Below the pieces are notes generated by a model. That model saw only the letters and a list, made by a program, of their open reading frames with translations, was not told the DNA's origin and did no database searches. Of a DNA stretch of 7,872 bases, positions 1-5,320 are shown one piece after another (the stretch's first letter is position 1; each line of letters starts with the position of its first letter). The stretch covers positions 1 through 7,872 of the forward strand of contig CAZGYE010000277.1 of NCBI GenBank assembly GCA_964530165.1. The letters are read 5' to 3'. Origin of the DNA: CAZGYE01 sp964530165 (GTDB lineage Bacteria; Planctomycetota; Planctomycetia; Planctomycetales; Planctomycetaceae). Position numbers and translations under genes: made by a program.

Positions 1-508
1 GCACTTCCACGCCGCCATCGCCTACGTGTGGTCTCTTGCTCAGTTTGTGTACGCCCATGCCGCTCTTGGTCAGGTGCGGTCTCTGACCCATGCACGTCAA
101 ACCACGCCCGATCCAGCAGGACGCTGCCCAAACCCAATAGCCCGCCAGCTCCACGTCGTAGAATTTGTCGTCGGCTATCAGGCTCTCCAATAGCGTCTCT
201 CTCGCCGCCACCAGCCGCCGCTTGCGGGCCGACAGGTCAGCGTGATTCACCGGCCAGTCGCAGACCTTTGCAACGGCATCCGGGGCCGACTGCAACGCAC
301 GCCAGACGTTGGCAACATAGCCATCTGCGTCGCAAATCGTTTCTATGTGCTCGCCTTGACGGTAGTCCGGTCGATTCAGTAGCACGGCACCCGATCCAAA
401 GAACGGCTCAAGGTAGTGTTTCACATTCCCCAGGTACGTCCAGACAAGATCGGCCACTACGTTCTTGCCGCCGAAGTAGGGGAACGGAGCTATGCTTGGA
501 GGCGGCAT
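1..508 (-). CDS. DNA adenine methyltransferase, D12 class (partial, C-terminus beyond the window)
   Basis: This is a SAM-dependent DNA N6-adenine methyltransferase of the Dam/D12 type, found in many phages without a partner restriction enzyme. It starts with ATG at 508-506 and runs off the left edge after 169 readable codons. The start is well bounded because an in-frame TGA lies only one codon upstream (514-512). Near the N-terminus is PYFGGK (residues 10-15), then EPFFGSGAVLL (34-44), the FxGxG SAM-binding motif I. DADGYVANVWRAL (60-72) corresponds to the next conserved SAM-pocket segment, and YWVWAASCWIGRG (124-136) is typical of the phage subgroup. The catalytic (D/N)PPY motif is expected further on and cannot be seen here. 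It follows the 215-aa gene by 22 bp and has no strong ribosome binding site, so translation may depend on the upstream gene. The likely role is host mimicry or protection of phage DNA; target specificity cannot be read from this fragment. Confidence 0.9.
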   Translation of the reverse strand, partial: MPPPSIAPFPYFGGKNVVADLVWTYLGNVKHYLEPFFGSGAVLLNRPDYRQGEHIETICDADGYVANVWRALQSAPDAVAKVCDWPVNHADLSARKRRLVAARETLLESLIADDKFYDVELAGYWVWAASCWIGRGLTCMGQRPHLTKSGMGVHKLSKRPHVGDGGVEV

Positions 509-530
509 TGTTCACGCAGTCTGGATAATC

Positions 531-1178
531 TCACTTGCTAGTGTCGGGCACCACGGTTTCCGCTTCCTCGGCGATCCCTTTGGCTTCGGCCGCCTGCTGA
601 AACGCCGCGACAAGCGTCGTCATTTTCTCGGCTGCGGCTTGACCGACACCGGGTAAATCTTCCCACCAGTGGTCGCCATCCTCAATCGTCGCTGCAACGA
701 AGTCCGAGACGGTCGTGACGCCGTAATGTTCGGACAGCGCGCCGAGTTGTTTTGCCGTGAAGAACGCCGCGCGATCACCGATCAACACCTTCACGTCAGC
801 CAGCTTCGTCTCGCCGATTTCGGTGTTCGATTTGTGAATCGTGGCGAGCGTCTCAAGCGCCGGCAGACCGTGGGGGCGGTCCGCGCCGGCAGCGACATCC
901 GGGTGAGAGCTTTCCTCAAACGGCAGATGTTGTTCGAGCGGTTTGCCGGCCTGGATTGCGCCGAGGCGGGTCACCAGTTCCCGGAGCCGTTCAACCTGAC
1001 CGTCGAATTCCTCGCGGGCCCCTTTCGCGGCTTCCTTGGCTGCTTTCAGATTGGCCTCGGCGTCACTCACGCCGAGGCCTTGTGCAATGATCTCGATGTC
1101 GAGGAGGAGCATCTCGCGTTTGCGTTTGCTGAGTTCACCGTTGCCCGTTTTCGGTTCGGCCATTTCTTGTTCCGTCAT
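531..1178 (-). CDS. Hypothetical protein with N-terminal coiled coil and C-terminal helix-hairpin-helix motif (215 aa)
   Basis: I cannot name this protein. The ATG at 1178 is preceded by AAGGAG nine bases upstream, a strong ribosome binding site, so I prefer it to the ATG five codons in. Residues 15-75 are rich in Lys, Glu and Ala and look like a helical coiled coil. A Pro/Gly/His-rich linker follows (about 80-108). Residues 136-195 then resemble the tail of phage DNA-metabolism proteins: a helical stretch, then DLPGVGQAAAEKM (174-186), which fits the non-specific DNA-binding helix-hairpin-helix consensus (hxGhGxxxAxxh). It lies between the helicase-loader gene and the methyltransferase, so a DNA-binding accessory role in replication or recombination is plausible but is only an inference. 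The last residues (200-215) are acidic and probably disordered. Confidence 0.82.
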   Translation of the reverse strand: MTEQEMAEPKTGNGELSKRKREMLLLDIEIIAQGLGVSDAEANLKAAKEAAKGAREEFDGQVERLRELVTRLGAIQAGKPLEQHLPFEESSHPDVAAGADRPHGLPALETLATIHKSNTEIGETKLADVKVLIGDRAAFFTAKQLGALSEHYGVTTVSDFVAATIEDGDHWWEDLPGVGQAAAEKMTTLVAAFQQAAEAKGIAEEAETVVPDTSK

Positions 1179-1220
1179 TTCAATACGCTCCTTGTGGTTT
1201 CGGTTGATTGTGGTGGTTGG

Positions 1221-1268
1221 TCACCGTTTCGGCCCTTGATGATCCCGGCAGCGATCGCAGTGTTTCAT
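1221..1268 (-). CDS. Possible 15-aa micro-ORF with a CxxC motif
   Basis: The 103-bp gap between the helicase-loader gene and the 215-aa gene contains a tiny ORF encoding MKHCDRCRDHQGPKR, with ATG at 1268-1266 and TGA at 1223-1221. Its ribosome binding site is better than those of several neighbouring real genes: AAGGAGAGG ends five bases before the ATG. That signal lies just past the stop codon of the loader gene, which ends at 1282. The peptide is very basic and has one CxxC pair (Cys4, Cys7), half of a zinc knuckle. It could be a real microprotein, a translational relay between genes, or a coincidence in which the Shine-Dalgarno is a relic. I see no evidence for a function. Confidence 0.38.
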   Translation of the reverse strand: MKHCDRCRDHQGPKR

Positions 1269-1281
1269 CGGTTCCTCTCCT

Positions 1282-2046
1282 TCACTTCCGGTAGCTTTCC
1301 CAGTCGAAATACAGTGCGAGAGACCCGTGCCGAAGCCGATCGACAATCGTTGCGCCAAGGCGTTCAATCGCCTCACCGCCCTGTGAGACGTTGAGTGTGA
1401 CCCAGGTCGGCTTGAGCGACCGATAGCGGCCATCGATGATCCGAAACAGCGTGGTGGCCTGAAACTGAGTGATCGGCCCCCAGGGCGGAATAGGATCGGA
1501 TACCGCCAGAATGTTCGGCTTGAGATAATCCTTGACGAAACTTTCTTCCTTCGCGCCTGTGCCGATGCGATCGCGCACCTCGCCGAATACTTCCAGGCCG
1601 TTTACCCATCGGACGGTGAACCCGTGGTTGGCAATCGCCAGTTGCATCAACGCGGCGAGCAGGTGATCCTTTCCCGTTCCCGGCGGCCCGTACAACACAA
1701 TCCCCGCCCCGTTTTTTACGTTCTCAGCGATGTTTGCGGCGTATTCGAGCACTTGCCGGACAGTGGATTGTTGACGGTCGCTGGTGATCTCATAGTTGCT
1801 CAGCGTGCATGTCGTGTACCGTTTGCCAATACGACGGCGGAGTTCCGCGAGGTTCCCGTCGCGGCGCATCGTTTCTTCCCGCAGGGCCTCCGCCTCGCAC
1901 CGGGCCTTGACCCGCACATCGCGCTCGTGATCGAATTCCAGATCCCGGCCGATCGGCTGTTCAGAAGGTTCCGATGTCGGGGTCTCGCAACTTGGCACCG
2001 GGCTGGTACACCTGCCCGGGTCCGAGTTTGTAGTTGGTTCGTCCAT
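1282..2046 (-). CDS. DnaC-like AAA+ ATPase, putative replicative helicase loader (254 aa)
   Basis: The protein fits the DnaC/IstB family, which uses ATP to open the DnaB helicase ring and load it on single-stranded DNA at the origin. I chose the ATG at 2046 because GAGGGAG lies eight bases upstream; a frame-open ATG at 2112 has no comparable signal. This gives an unusually long 86-bp overlap with the upstream replication gene; a GTG start at residue 44 would remove it. Residues 1-40 are polar and likely disordered. The ATPase core has a Walker A at 120-127 (GPPGTGKD, then HLL), a Walker-B-like strand at 178-184 (NILAVSDP), a sensor-1-like TWVTLNV (214-220), and a C-terminal VDRLRHGSLALYFDWESYR (235-253), which matches the arginine-finger/SYR end of DnaC loaders. 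Two oddities are that Asp follows the P-loop Lys instead of Thr/Ser, and that Walker B has only one acidic residue. The adjacent replisome-organizer gene supports the loader role. Confidence 0.86.
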   Translation of the reverse strand: MDEPTTNSDPGRCTSPVPSCETPTSEPSEQPIGRDLEFDHERDVRVKARCEAEALREETMRRDGNLAELRRRIGKRYTTCTLSNYEITSDRQQSTVRQVLEYAANIAENVKNGAGIVLYGPPGTGKDHLLAALMQLAIANHGFTVRWVNGLEVFGEVRDRIGTGAKEESFVKDYLKPNILAVSDPIPPWGPITQFQATTLFRIIDGRYRSLKPTWVTLNVSQGGEAIERLGATIVDRLRHGSLALYFDWESYRK

Positions 2047-2833
2047 TGTTGCGTCTCCCTCGCGGTGCGACCGGGGCTTTCTGGTCCGTGTATTCGATGA
2101 ATTCGCGCACATGATCCGCGTCCCGCATGATGAGCGTTAAGGCGTGGTAGCGCATGCAGCGATCGTTGTCGCCGGAATGAAACGCAGACCGGTGGTTTCC
2201 GTCAATCGCTGCGCACAGGTCCGGCACCGAGTATCCCTCCCGGAGCCGCTCCGCAATTTTCTTTCGTTCTCGCGCCCCAGGTTTAGAGCGCGGGTGGTAT
2301 TCCAGGTATTTCTCAACAACCTGGTTTATTTCTGCGCACAGTGCTCCTGTGCGCTGCTTGGAGATTCTTTCTTGTTTTCCATTTGCAACTTCAATTGCAT
2401 CTTCCTTTTCAACTTCATCTTCATCTTCAGTACAACGCCGTTTCAAAGGCGTTACATGGTGCGTTACATTGCCGTTACAAGTTGCGCGGTGTTTAGATAC
2501 CCTCTGACGGGTTTCGTTGCGCTGCTGTTCATCCCGGACCAGCCGCCGAGAGAAAATGGCCCCCGCGTCATTACGCGATGCCACCCCTTTCGACAGTAAC
2601 TCGCGGATGCACGTAATCACCTCCGCCGCATCCCCACCGATAGCCGCTGCGATGTCTTCATCGCCCCACGGCTGACCGCCAGAAGATAAGACGCCTCGGG
2701 TGTCGCACTCGAACATCAAACACAACATGTCAATCCACGCGCCTTTTGCCGCCTTGGAACAGCGGCGCAGGTTCGGGTCCTTCAACCAATCACCGGGGTA
2801 GAACTGAAACGAAGGCAGTTTTTTTCTGGCCAT
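1961..2833 (-). CDS. YdaU/DUF1376-like phage replication initiator (replisome organizer), 290 aa
   Basis: The N-terminal 100 residues start with LPSFQFYPGDWLKDPNLRRC (6-25), followed by GAWIDMLCLMFE (31-42) and GVLSSGGQPW (47-56). This is the signature of DUF1376/YdaU-type proteins, winged-helix domains found in phage replication genes. The middle (about 105-165) is hydrophilic and includes an acidic run, TEDEDEVEKED (135-145), and looks like a disordered linker. Residues 165-248 form a second helical domain with HRSAFHSGDNDRCMRYHALT (214-233), resembling the C-terminal part of phage O-type or replisome-organizer proteins that contact the helicase-loader complex. The ATG at 2833 follows a purine-rich GGAGGGGAAAGG leader. 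The gene overlaps the DnaC-like gene by 86 bp, the O-P pairing seen in lambdoid phages. Its linker-coding DNA contains the iterons and AT-rich tract described separately, as expected if it binds an origin within its own gene. Confidence 0.85.
   Translation of the reverse strand: MARKKLPSFQFYPGDWLKDPNLRRCSKAAKGAWIDMLCLMFECDTRGVLSSGGQPWGDEDIAAAIGGDAAEVITCIRELLSKGVASRNDAGAIFSRRLVRDEQQRNETRQRVSKHRATCNGNVTHHVTPLKRRCTEDEDEVEKEDAIEVANGKQERISKQRTGALCAEINQVVEKYLEYHPRSKPGARERKKIAERLREGYSVPDLCAAIDGNHRSAFHSGDNDRCMRYHALTLIMRDADHVREFIEYTDQKAPVAPRGRRNNGRTNYKLGPGQVYQPGAKLRDPDIGTF
2361..2479. other. Putative phage replication origin inside the initiator gene (iterons plus AT-rich tract)
   Basis: Immediately left of the four iterons, positions 2361-2430 hold 46 A/T of 70 (about 66%) in a window that is otherwise clearly GC-rich. 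The tract is strand-asymmetric: pyrimidine-rich on the plus strand, with TTCATCTTCATCTTC at 2414-2428, and therefore purine-rich on the coding strand. Phage lambda and its relatives place their origin in the middle of gene O, where iterons bind O protein and an adjacent AT-rich segment melts so that the P-type loader can deliver helicase. The same order is seen here: initiator gene, internal iterons, AT-rich segment, then a helicase-loader gene. Origin function is an inference from architecture, not demonstrated. Confidence 0.5.
2437..2479 (-). repeat. Four tandem 9-bp iterons, consensus GCCGTTACA (plus-strand reading)
   Basis: On the plus strand the units are GCCGTTTCA (2437-2445), GGCGTTACA (2448-2456), TGCGTTACA (2460-2468) and GCCGTTACA (2471-2479). 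The start-to-start spacings are 11, 12 and 11 bp, about one helical turn, so all units face the same side of the DNA. They lie inside the replisome-organizer gene at codons of about 119-133. Because of the uneven spacing the units fall in different codon phases, so a repeated peptide is not the cause. A perfect 6-bp inverted repeat (AACGCC at 2434-2439, GGCGTT at 2448-2453) overlaps the two leftmost units. This is the expected architecture of initiator-protein binding sites. Confidence 0.62.
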
Positions 2834-2866
2834 CCTTTCCCCTCCGCTCCCTCGGTGTCCTCGTGA

Positions 2867-3175
2867 CTACAACCTGGCCATCTTCTCCACGACCCGCCGC
2901 ATGGCCCGGTCGCGTTCCAAAAACCTGCCAACGGTTCCGGCCCCGGTCTTCACGGCCGTCTCGCGCAGAATGTCGTCGAAGAAGTCCAGGACCTCATTTC
3001 TGTCAAGCAGTTGTGACGGTTCGTGGTGCAAGACAAACAGCCCGGCAGCCGCTGAGTACCGCTCCAGCGCGACTATGGTCCGCACGTCGTAGCGCAACTG
3101 GGTAATCTTGACACCCGTCGATAAACCGACCAGGTAGCCGAGTTTCGCTTCGTCGCTGATGCGCGCCTGGATCAT
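2867..3175 (-). CDS. Hypothetical protein, 102 aa
   Basis: I do not recognise this protein. It starts with ATG at 3175, five bases after the TAA of the upstream recombinase-like gene, with GGAAGG ending ten bases before the start; it ends with TAG, leaving 33 bp before the replication initiator. The composition is mixed and well folded in character. Residues 1-60 alternate hydrophobic and charged residues, including two histidines in VLHHEPSQL (48-56). The C-terminal half (57-102) is strongly helical, ending in the basic segment RFLERDRAMRRVVEKMARL. No signal peptide, membrane segment or cysteine cluster is present. Its place between recombination and replication genes suggests an accessory DNA-metabolism role, but nothing in the sequence shows that directly. 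The high density of in-frame coding and the tight spacing support it as a real gene. Confidence 0.74.
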   Translation of the reverse strand: MIQARISDEAKLGYLVGLSTGVKITQLRYDVRTIVALERYSAAAGLFVLHHEPSQLLDRNEVLDFFDDILRETAVKTGAGTVGRFLERDRAMRRVVEKMARL

Positions 3176-3180
3176 TGCTC

Positions 3181-4302
3181 TTAGACCTTCCCGGCCGTTT
3201 TTGCCTCGTCAATCAGCCGTTGGCACTGTGCCGACAGCGTGGTGTAAGCCGTCGCGCCCAATTCGTTCTTCTTCGCGTTCATCTGCTGCTGTAGCATCAG
3301 TAGGCCGTTGAACGACTTCGCCGACTGCAAAAGGGCGACGAATTCCGATTCCAACGTGCCGCCGCTGTCGCCGTCGCCGGGTTGTCCGGTATCGTCGTTC
3401 TTCGCCGCCGGCTTTCTGCCGTTTCCCGCACGGTCGGCGGTTGCCGGCGTCGTGCCCGAAGCGGTCGGCGGCAAACCCCCGGCCGCAAGTTCATCTGCCA
3501 TCGCGCCGACGCCGCTGGCAATTTCCTCAAGCGAGTCTCGCTTCTGCGGGTACAGATTCGTTGCTGTGTCCAGCCCATTCGTTAGCGCGTTGATGTCGCC
3601 CCAGATTAGTACGAGGTCCTCGACGCTCAGCGCCTTCACGGTTTCCCGGCCGAACTTGGCGAGCACCCGTTCTTCCGGGACGCCGGCCGCGACCAGTTTC
3701 GTTACCGCCGATTCACGTACGTTGTCTTCGCCTCGCTGGTCGATCAATTGCAGCACCTTGTCCCGCACGCCGCGCTTGGCTTGTTCGATCGCCTTGCGAA
3801 CCAGGAACCGGGGCAGCGCGTTGACGACGACGTTTCGGACCGCCTTCGACTGGCCGATCTGAAATCGGATGTCGTCTTTCCGAGCCTCGTCGAATTTGCC
3901 GTAGACCTTCCAGTTCTTCGACTGGCGAAACTGGCGCTCCAAGGTGAAGCCCGTTTCCAGATCGACGAAGCAGGCCGTAAAAATCCAACAGTCACTCAAG
4001 TCCTGAACCGGTCGGAGTTGTAATGCACAGTTGCCCCACGTGCGGGCGAGCGACATCGCCAGACCAACGGTCGGCCCTTCGATCCGGTCCTTGCCGGCTC
4101 CCCAGGCGTAGAAGAATGCTTCGCACGCGATATTTGCCTCTTCAATCAACCGCTTCTCAACTGACGACAGTGTGCGCGGAATCTGCACGCTCATCGCCGT
4201 GGCGAAGTCCGTCTGCACACGCTGCAATGAACCGACCTGCTGCAACGATCGCAGCTCGTCGGCCGTCGCGCTGCCGGATAAGAGTTCTGTTCCGATGCTC
4301 AT
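3181..4302 (-). CDS. Putative phage single-strand annealing recombinase (SSAP-like), 373 aa
   Basis: I chose the ATG at 4302 because it forms an ATGA overlap with the upstream nuclease gene and has AAAGGA eight bases before it; a longer reading would start at 4329 without such support. Residues 46-100 carry LSSVEKRLIEEANIACEAFF, then GKDRIEGPTVGLAMSLARTW with GN (70-91). As I recall, a GPS(I/V)RLAEAxARxWGN motif followed by a long domain with conserved arginines typifies a family of phage proteins encoded next to exonucleases and regarded as RecT/Erf-type annealing proteins. Here IGQSKAVRNVVVNALPRFLV (149-168) matches the later conserved helix, and ALSVEDLVLIWGDINALTNG (224-243) resembles the usual C-terminal segment. 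A disordered Gly/Ala/Pro-rich acidic linker (about 272-318) leads to a helical tail (319-373) which could bind SSB or partner proteins. The adjacent nuclease would supply the 3' single strands. The gene is near certain; the annealing role is a family-level inference. Confidence 0.78.
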   Translation of the reverse strand: MSIGTELLSGSATADELRSLQQVGSLQRVQTDFATAMSVQIPRTLSSVEKRLIEEANIACEAFFYAWGAGKDRIEGPTVGLAMSLARTWGNCALQLRPVQDLSDCWIFTACFVDLETGFTLERQFRQSKNWKVYGKFDEARKDDIRFQIGQSKAVRNVVVNALPRFLVRKAIEQAKRGVRDKVLQLIDQRGEDNVRESAVTKLVAAGVPEERVLAKFGRETVKALSVEDLVLIWGDINALTNGLDTATNLYPQKRDSLEEIASGVGAMADELAAGGLPPTASGTTPATADRAGNGRKPAAKNDDTGQPGDGDSGGTLESEFVALLQSAKSFNGLLMLQQQMNAKKNELGATAYTTLSAQCQRLIDEAKTAGKV

Positions 4303-5102
4303 TTGCCGTTTCCTTTCACATATTTGCACGAACTATGGAACCCGCACCACGCCGCCGAGCATTGCCATGCCCCCGCCGGCGCCGGCAGGAACACCCCCGC
4401 CTTGATCGCCTTGCTCACCGTCTGAATCCGGGCCGCGAGCGCGACGAAATCGCCGCGATCCCGCTCCGTCGTCACCACCTGGCGGCTCGTTTTCGTTTTC
4501 GTCTGGACGATCGTATCGAACCGAATCTCGGCAGGCTCCCGACCGGTGAGACCCCTGAATGCCCCGGCATAGATCGTCAACTGCGTCGATGCGTCCACGT
4601 CGCCCTGCGACTTCGATCGTTTCGCCGTCTTGAAATCAATCAGCCGGTCCTGATCGTCGGCGAGGTCAATGACGCCCTTGATGTCGTAGTCTGCCGAGGC
4701 GACCGGAATCTCGACTACCTGCTCAACGAAAACCGGCTGGTAGTCCGGCGCCTGCTCGGCCGCGTGTACCTCGGCGATGTCGGCCAAAGCGTCGATCGTT
4801 TCGCTGACGACAAATTTCTTGCCGCGTTCCCGCTCGTCCGGCGTCAACCAGACATCCTCGGCCGAGACGATACTCTCGAAACCGGCGACCGCTGCATCGA
4901 CGATCTGGCTGGCCGGCAGGTCAACGTGCGAGTCGATCTTCTGCCGCATGTTCAGCTCGGCCGCCTGGTGCAACCCACCACCCTTTGCCATCGCAATGCC
5001 TGGCGGGATCTTGTCGCCTTCAACGTACCGTCGTCGCCATTGCTCGCCGCAGCGTGCGAACATATCAAGCTGAGTCGCCGAGAGGTGTGGTTTGTCCGTC
5101 AT
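4299..5102 (-). CDS. PD-(D/E)XK exonuclease, Cas4/RecB-like, with four candidate Fe-S cysteines (267 aa)
   Basis: This is a nuclease of the PD-(D/E)XK superfamily, RecB C-terminal/Cas4/AddB type, expected to resect DNA ends for recombination. The ATG at 5102 overlaps the preceding gene as ATGA and follows an AAGGGGGGAG leader. Motifs are in the expected order: LSATQLDMFARCGEQWRRRY (7-26), LHQAAE with His45 (44-49), EQVVEIP (127-133), GVIDLADDQDRLIDFKTAKR with Asp146, Asp156 and Lys158 (143-162), and QLTIY with Gln174 and Tyr178 (174-178). This gives the D...DxK metal centre and the QxxxY motif. Cys18 near the N-terminus and Cys248, Cys253 and Cys259 near the C-terminus reproduce the one-plus-three arrangement that holds a 4Fe-4S cluster in Cas4 and AddB. 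There are no CRISPR repeats or cas1/cas2 nearby, so it is not a CRISPR Cas4; the annealing-protein gene downstream fits a phage exonuclease/recombinase pair. Confidence 0.92.
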   Translation of the reverse strand: MTDKPHLSATQLDMFARCGEQWRRRYVEGDKIPPGIAMAKGGGLHQAAELNMRQKIDSHVDLPASQIVDAAVAGFESIVSAEDVWLTPDERERGKKFVVSETIDALADIAEVHAAEQAPDYQPVFVEQVVEIPVASADYDIKGVIDLADDQDRLIDFKTAKRSKSQGDVDASTQLTIYAGAFRGLTGREPAEIRFDTIVQTKTKTSRQVVTTERDRGDFVALAARIQTVSKAIKAGVFLPAPAGAWQCSAAWCGFHSSCKYVKGNGK

Positions 5103-5320
5103 CGTCTCCCCCCTTGTTTCCGCCGTGCCCATCGCTCCTGACGCTGAAGCCGATAGGACGGATCGTAGTCTGAGTAGTCGCCCCCCTCATCCGGCTCCGA
5201 GTCGAACACCGCGTCACATCGCCGGCAGTAGAACATGTCGCCGCAGACGCCCTGTGGTGTCCCGCGCCGGTTACAGCGTGGGCAGCGCGCCGGTTGAACT
5301 TTGGTTGTTTCCACACTCAT
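5099..5320 (-). CDS. Small zinc-ribbon protein, 73 aa
   Basis: The reading frame is bracketed by ATGA overlaps on both sides: its ATG (5320) overlaps the stop of the ATPase gene, and its TGA (5099) overlaps the start of the nuclease gene. GGAGG lies ten bases before the start. The N-terminal half is a zinc ribbon: CPRC at residues 13-16 and CRRC at 32-35, with an extra Cys26 in GVCGDMFYC. The second half is acidic around 40-53 (DSEPDEGGDYSDYD) and then basic and aromatic (RLQRQERWARRKQGGRR), suggesting nucleic-acid binding or a protein contact. Zinc ribbons of this size are frequent in phage genomes and cannot be assigned from sequence alone. Because it is locked between an SMC-like ATPase and a nuclease, it could be a subunit or adaptor of that complex, which is inference. 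Confidence 0.83.
   Translation of the reverse strand: MSVETTKVQPARCPRCNRRGTPQGVCGDMFYCRRCDAVFDSEPDEGGDYSDYDPSYRLQRQERWARRKQGGRR

Noticed and set aside
28..528. Plus-strand open frame of 166 codons over the left end
   Set aside because: The minus strand encodes a clear adenine methyltransferase here; the plus-strand product is low-complexity Arg/Ser/Pro.
669..1394. Plus-strand open frame of 241 codons
   Set aside because: It spans the 215-aa gene, the micro-ORF gap and the loader 3' end in antisense, with no plausible ribosome binding context or family match.
2414..2428. TTCATCTTC direct repeat as a separate microsatellite or repeat element
   Set aside because: It encodes the acidic Glu-Asp-Glu-Asp linker of the initiator and is too short to be an independent element; I treat it as part of the AT-rich tract of the putative origin.
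4299..5102. Cas4 of a CRISPR adaptation module
   Set aside because: The Fe-S nuclease is Cas4-like, but there are no direct-repeat arrays and no cas1 or cas2 in the window, and the neighbours are phage recombination and replication genes.
4023..5141. Long plus-strand open frame of 372 codons
   Set aside because: It is antisense to the nuclease gene, whose motifs are unmistakable. Its product is Arg/Pro/Leu-rich without recognisable domains, as expected of a shadow frame in GC-rich DNA.
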